A stretch of DNA of 64,000 nucleotides. Origin: an uncultured Eudoraea sp. (GTDB lineage: Bacteria; Bacteroidota; Bacteroidia; Flavobacteriales; Flavobacteriaceae). The stretch covers positions 62,001 through 126,000 of the forward strand of contig NZ_CAMYKG010000001.1 in NCBI RefSeq assembly GCF_947258925.1. Direction: 5' to 3'. The translations under genes and the position numbers were made by a program. Below the pieces are notes generated by a model. The model ran no database searches, had not been told where the DNA came from, and saw only the letters and a program-made list of their open reading frames with translations. The number at the start of each line of letters is the position of its first letter. Position 1 is the first letter of the stretch. Shown in pieces: positions 61,505 through 64,000 of the stretch.

Positions 61505-61529
61505 ACAATTCCAGCAAAAATTCTTTTCT

Positions 61530-61537
61530 TAAATTTG
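61530..61537 (+). promoter_or_regulatory. Candidate -7 box for the 3-hydroxyanthranilate dioxygenase gene
   Basis: TAAATTTG matches TAnnTTTG, 52 bases before the ATG at 61590. No TTG at a suitable distance. Confidence 0.35.
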
Positions 61538-61589
61538 AATCAGGATTTCAAAAAAACTTCCTGTTAACCCCGTTTAAAACCTGAATCAA

Positions 61590-62135
61590 ATGTCTATAAA
61601 ACCTCCATTTAATCTAAACAAGTGGATTCAAGAAAACAGACACTTATTAAAACCCCCTGTTGGAAATAAAAATCTGTATAAGGATGCAGGTGACTATATT
61701 GTTATGATAGTAGCAGGTCCGAATGCACGAAAAGACTACCATTATAACGAAACGGAAGAGCTTTTCTATCAATTGGAGGGACAAATAGAGGTGCATGTTC
61801 AGGAGGACAGTAAGAAAAAAACAATGAAACTAGGGCCAGGTGATATGTATCTGCATCCAGCAAAAGTTCCACACTCCCCTGAAAGGTTCAAAGACTCCAT
61901 AGGGTTGGTAATAGAGCGAAAGAGAGACCATCTTCAAACTAAGGACGGCCTTCTTTGGTTCTGTGATACCTGTAATCATAAACTCTATGAGACTTATTTC
62001 AAATTACACGATATAGAAAAGGATTTTTTGTCCCACTTTTCCTATTTCTACGGCTCCAAAGAGCTAAGAACCTGTGAAAATTGTGGAACAGTGATGCCGG
62101 TTGATGAACGGTTTATTGCTCAAAAAGAAGACTAA
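61590..62135 (+). CDS. nbaC: 3-hydroxyanthranilate 3,4-dioxygenase
   Basis: Cupin Fe(II) enzyme opening 3-hydroxyanthranilate in the kynurenine route toward quinolinate/NAD or 2-aminomuconate. The 181-aa protein has iron ligands His51, Glu57 and His95 and substrate-binding Arg47 and Arg99, the same positions as in the crystallised Cupriavidus enzyme (from memory), plus the two rubredoxin-like Cys pairs CDTC (126-129) and CENC (163-166) typical of the bacterial form. Start ATG 61590. It is followed by a DUF1304 gene after 3 bases. Tryptophan 2,3-dioxygenase, the first enzyme of the route, lies at 21.7 kb; kynureninase and monooxygenase are not in the window. Confidence 0.94.
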   Translation: MSIKPPFNLNKWIQENRHLLKPPVGNKNLYKDAGDYIVMIVAGPNARKDYHYNETEELFYQLEGQIEVHVQEDSKKKTMKLGPGDMYLHPAKVPHSPERFKDSIGLVIERKRDHLQTKDGLLWFCDTCNHKLYETYFKLHDIEKDFLSHFSYFYGSKELRTCENCGTVMPVDERFIAQKED

Positions 62136-62138
62136 TAA

Positions 62139-62507
62139 ATGAAACTTGTCATTGCCATAATAATTGGAACCATAGCCTTACTTCATTTATATTTTATGTG
62201 GTTCGAAATGTTTGCCTGGACTACCCGGGGCAAAAAGATATTCAAATCCTTTCCTAAGGATTTGTTTGAACCAACAAAATCCCTCGCCGCAAACCAGGGT
62301 CTTTATAACGGCTTTTTAGCTGCTGGCCTTATCTGGACGTTCTTTATTCAGGATCCGATCTGGCGAACTAATATTTCTATCTTTTTTCTATGCTGTGTTG
62401 CAGTTGCCGGAATCTTCGGAGCCTTAACCGCCTCTAAAAAAATATTTGTTGTTCAGGCGCTCCCCGCCTTGATTGCACTACTTCTTACCTTTATTACTTC
62501 ACGCTAA
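62139..62507 (+). CDS. DUF1304 family membrane protein
   Basis: A 122-aa membrane protein with four hydrophobic segments and the DUF1304 opening AIIIGTIALLHLYFMWFEMFAWTTRGKKIF, followed by LAANQGLYNGFLAAGLIW, a typical conserved stretch. Function unknown. It begins 3 bases after the dioxygenase stop and so belongs to the same transcript; no link to the aromatic pathway is known to me. Confidence 0.92.
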   Translation: MKLVIAIIIGTIALLHLYFMWFEMFAWTTRGKKIFKSFPKDLFEPTKSLAANQGLYNGFLAAGLIWTFFIQDPIWRTNISIFFLCCVAVAGIFGALTASKKIFVVQALPALIALLLTFITSR

Positions 62508-62525
62508 GATTCCATCACTTTCGGG

Positions 62526-62554
62526 TTACATAATCACTATTATTCGTAGCTTTG
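62526..62554 (+). promoter_or_regulatory. Candidate promoter for the aldehyde dehydrogenase gene
   Basis: TAGCTTTG (62547-62554) is a full -7 match; TTA (62526-62528) sits 18 bases upstream where TTG is expected. The ATG is at 62591. Confidence 0.4.
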
Positions 62555-62590
62555 CAGATATTGAACAAATTACCTTAAAAACGTTATAAA

Positions 62591-64000
62591 ATGACACTAA
62601 TTGCAGTAGACTTTGGAATAGAAGAAGCATTGGACAAATTGGGGATAAAGGAAGAAAATGATGGTACTTCAACAGGTTCCAATACTTTTTCGTCAGGTGA
62701 AATGATTGAATCATTTTCACCCGTAGATGGTTTATTAATTGGTAAAGTGAAAAGCACCTCTGAAAGTGATTATGAAAGAGTAATAGAAACTGCAACTGAT
62801 GCTTTTCAGGTTTGGCGAAAAAAGCCCGCTCCAGAAAGAGGAGAAATTGTTCGTCAGTTTGGAAACAAACTTCGTGAATTAAAGGAACCTTTAGGAAAAT
62901 TAGTTTCTTACGAAATGGGAAAGTCTTATCAGGAAGGTCTTGGTGAAGTCCAGGAAATGATAGATATATGTGATTTCGCGGTAGGACTTTCAAGACAATT
63001 GCATGGTTTAACTATGCATTCTGAAAGACCGGGACATCGCATGTATGAACAATACCATCCTTTGGGTGTTGTAGGCATTATATCAGCTTTTAATTTCCCT
63101 GTTGCCGTATGGGCATGGAATACGGCACTAGCCTGGGTATGCGGTGACGTATGCGTATGGAAACCATCCGAAAAAACTCCACTTTGTGGCATAGCCTGTC
63201 AAAATATTGCTGCGGAAGTATTCAAAGCAAATGGGCTGCCGGAAGGGATCTCATGTTTGATAAATGGGGATTATAAAGTTGGTGAAATGATGACAAAGGA
63301 CAATAGAGTACCCCTGATTTCGGCTACAGGTTCTATTCGCATGGGAAAAATTGTTGCACAGGCAGTTGCGGCAAGATTAGGGAAATCCCTTCTTGAGTTG
63401 GGTGGCAACAATGCTATTATTGTTACCCCGGACGCAGATATAAAAATGACGGTTATTGGAGCCGTATTCGGAGCTGTTGGTACTGCCGGTCAGCGATGTA
63501 CTTCTACAAGAAGACTCATCATACATGAATCTATCTATGATCAGGTAAAAGATTCAATTGTCGCTGCCTATAAACAATTACGCATAGGCAACCCCTTAGA
63601 CGAGAATAATCATGTTGGCCCATTGATTGACAAGGATGCTGTTGCTATGTATGAAAAAGCGCTTAAACAAGTTGTGGATGAAGGTGGAAATCTAATCTTG
63701 GAAGGCGGTGTCTTAGAAGGAGAAGGTTATGAGAGTGGTTGCTATGTTCATCCTGCAATAGCTGAAGCAAATAATACCTATGATATCGTACAGCACGAAA
63801 CCTTTGCGCCCATCCTTTATTTGTTGAAATATGAAGGAGATGTCGAAAATGCTATTCAAATTCAAAATAATGTCGTTCAGGGACTTTCCTCAGCGATCAT
63901 GACTAATAATTTAAGGGAAGCAGAAAGTTTTCTTTCCGCCGCCGGAAGTGATTGTGGTATTGCTAATGTCAATATTGGTACTTCAGGTGCCGAGATTGGC
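62591..64000 (+). CDS. ALDH7-type semialdehyde dehydrogenase, cut by window end
   Basis: An open frame of 470 codons from ATG 62591 to the last base, no stop. It is an aldehyde dehydrogenase of the ALDH7 (alpha-aminoadipic semialdehyde / piperideine-6-carboxylate) group: PLGVVGIISAFNFPVAVWAWNTALAWVCGD, catalytic Glu269 in LLELGGNNA, catalytic Cys303 in GTAGQRCTSTRR, and GTSGAEIG at the cut end. Lysine catabolism is the usual role. Most of the enzyme is present; family length suggests about 40 residues are missing. It is 84 bases after the DUF1304 gene with its own promoter match. Confidence 0.93.
   Translation, partial: MTLIAVDFGIEEALDKLGIKEENDGTSTGSNTFSSGEMIESFSPVDGLLIGKVKSTSESDYERVIETATDAFQVWRKKPAPERGEIVRQFGNKLRELKEPLGKLVSYEMGKSYQEGLGEVQEMIDICDFAVGLSRQLHGLTMHSERPGHRMYEQYHPLGVVGIISAFNFPVAVWAWNTALAWVCGDVCVWKPSEKTPLCGIACQNIAAEVFKANGLPEGISCLINGDYKVGEMMTKDNRVPLISATGSIRMGKIVAQAVAARLGKSLLELGGNNAIIVTPDADIKMTVIGAVFGAVGTAGQRCTSTRRLIIHESIYDQVKDSIVAAYKQLRIGNPLDENNHVGPLIDKDAVAMYEKALKQVVDEGGNLILEGGVLEGEGYESGCYVHPAIAEANNTYDIVQHETFAPILYLLKYEGDVENAIQIQNNVVQGLSSAIMTNNLREAESFLSAAGSDCGIANVNIGTSGAEIG

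Overview
The window reads as chromosomal DNA from a member of the Flavobacteriaceae (Bacteroidota). Evidence: AT-rich sequence; four TonB-dependent receptor genes, one of them partial; many lipoprotein signals; the eukaryote-like GlyRS; IleS with a G-I-H-H form of the HIGH motif; weak or absent Shine-Dalgarno sites; and several intergenic matches to the Bacteroidota promoter consensus TTG-N17..20-TAnnTTTG. No rRNA, tRNA, CRISPR array, transposase or prophage gene was seen, so this looks like stable core and niche-adaptation chromosome rather than an island.

Layout. 1-6.5 kb: end of a TonB receptor, glyS, a coiled-coil membrane protein, a ComF-type phosphoribosyltransferase, an Ig-like lipoprotein, an omega-amidase-type nitrilase and an ankyrin protein. 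6.7-8.9 kb: a three-PAS histidine kinase and a receiver-only response regulator. 8.9-14.3 kb: a DUF5689/lamin-tail lipoprotein, a TonB receptor and a divergent secreted endonuclease/phosphatase-fold protein, a candidate nucleic-acid or organophosphate scavenging locus. 14.3-18.6 kb: a DUF1080 protein, a small membrane protein and a large Oar-like TonB receptor. 18.8-25.1 kb: a minus-strand operon (DUF3108, tryptophan 2,3-dioxygenase, M23 peptidase, pgi), preceded by hppD. 25.3-29.4 kb: uvrC and a patatin-Omp85 protein. 29.9-38.5 kb: 5-formyl-THF cyclo-ligase; ileS-dksA-like-lspA; recO and a heme-receptor-like TonB protein. 38.6-43.9 kb: gdhA, cystathionine gamma-synthase, a DUF3298 lipoprotein, DinB, an ArsC/Spx-like protein and an EamA transporter. 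43.9-53 kb: a DUF5060 glycoside hydrolase; an operon of nitronate monooxygenase-like, bestrophin, YheT-type hydrolase and c-type cytochrome genes; SIMPL, SulP and PhyH proteins. 53.1-64 kb: an AraC regulator, gpsA, an FGE-fold protein, a Gfo/Idh/MocA oxidoreductase, glpD, small conserved proteins, CvpA, a CAP lipoprotein, 3-hydroxyanthranilate dioxygenase, DUF1304, and an ALDH7-type dehydrogenase cut by the window end.

Combined biology: aromatic amino acid breakdown is represented by hppD (tyrosine) and by tryptophan dioxygenase and 3-hydroxyanthranilate dioxygenase (kynurenine route). gpsA and glpD, which interconvert DHAP and glycerol-3-phosphate in opposite directions, lie within 3 kb. TonB receptors and secreted hydrolases indicate a polymer-scavenging aerobic heterotroph.

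The least explained signals are non-coding: a 65-bp element with 12-bp inverted ends and a nested hairpin (38519-38583); a hairpin plus an identical 17-nt motif present at two distant intergenic sites (about 23.8 and 54.05 kb); and two 9-bp palindromes spaced 21 bp apart over the uvrC promoter. All functional calls come from reading motifs by eye; no database search was run.
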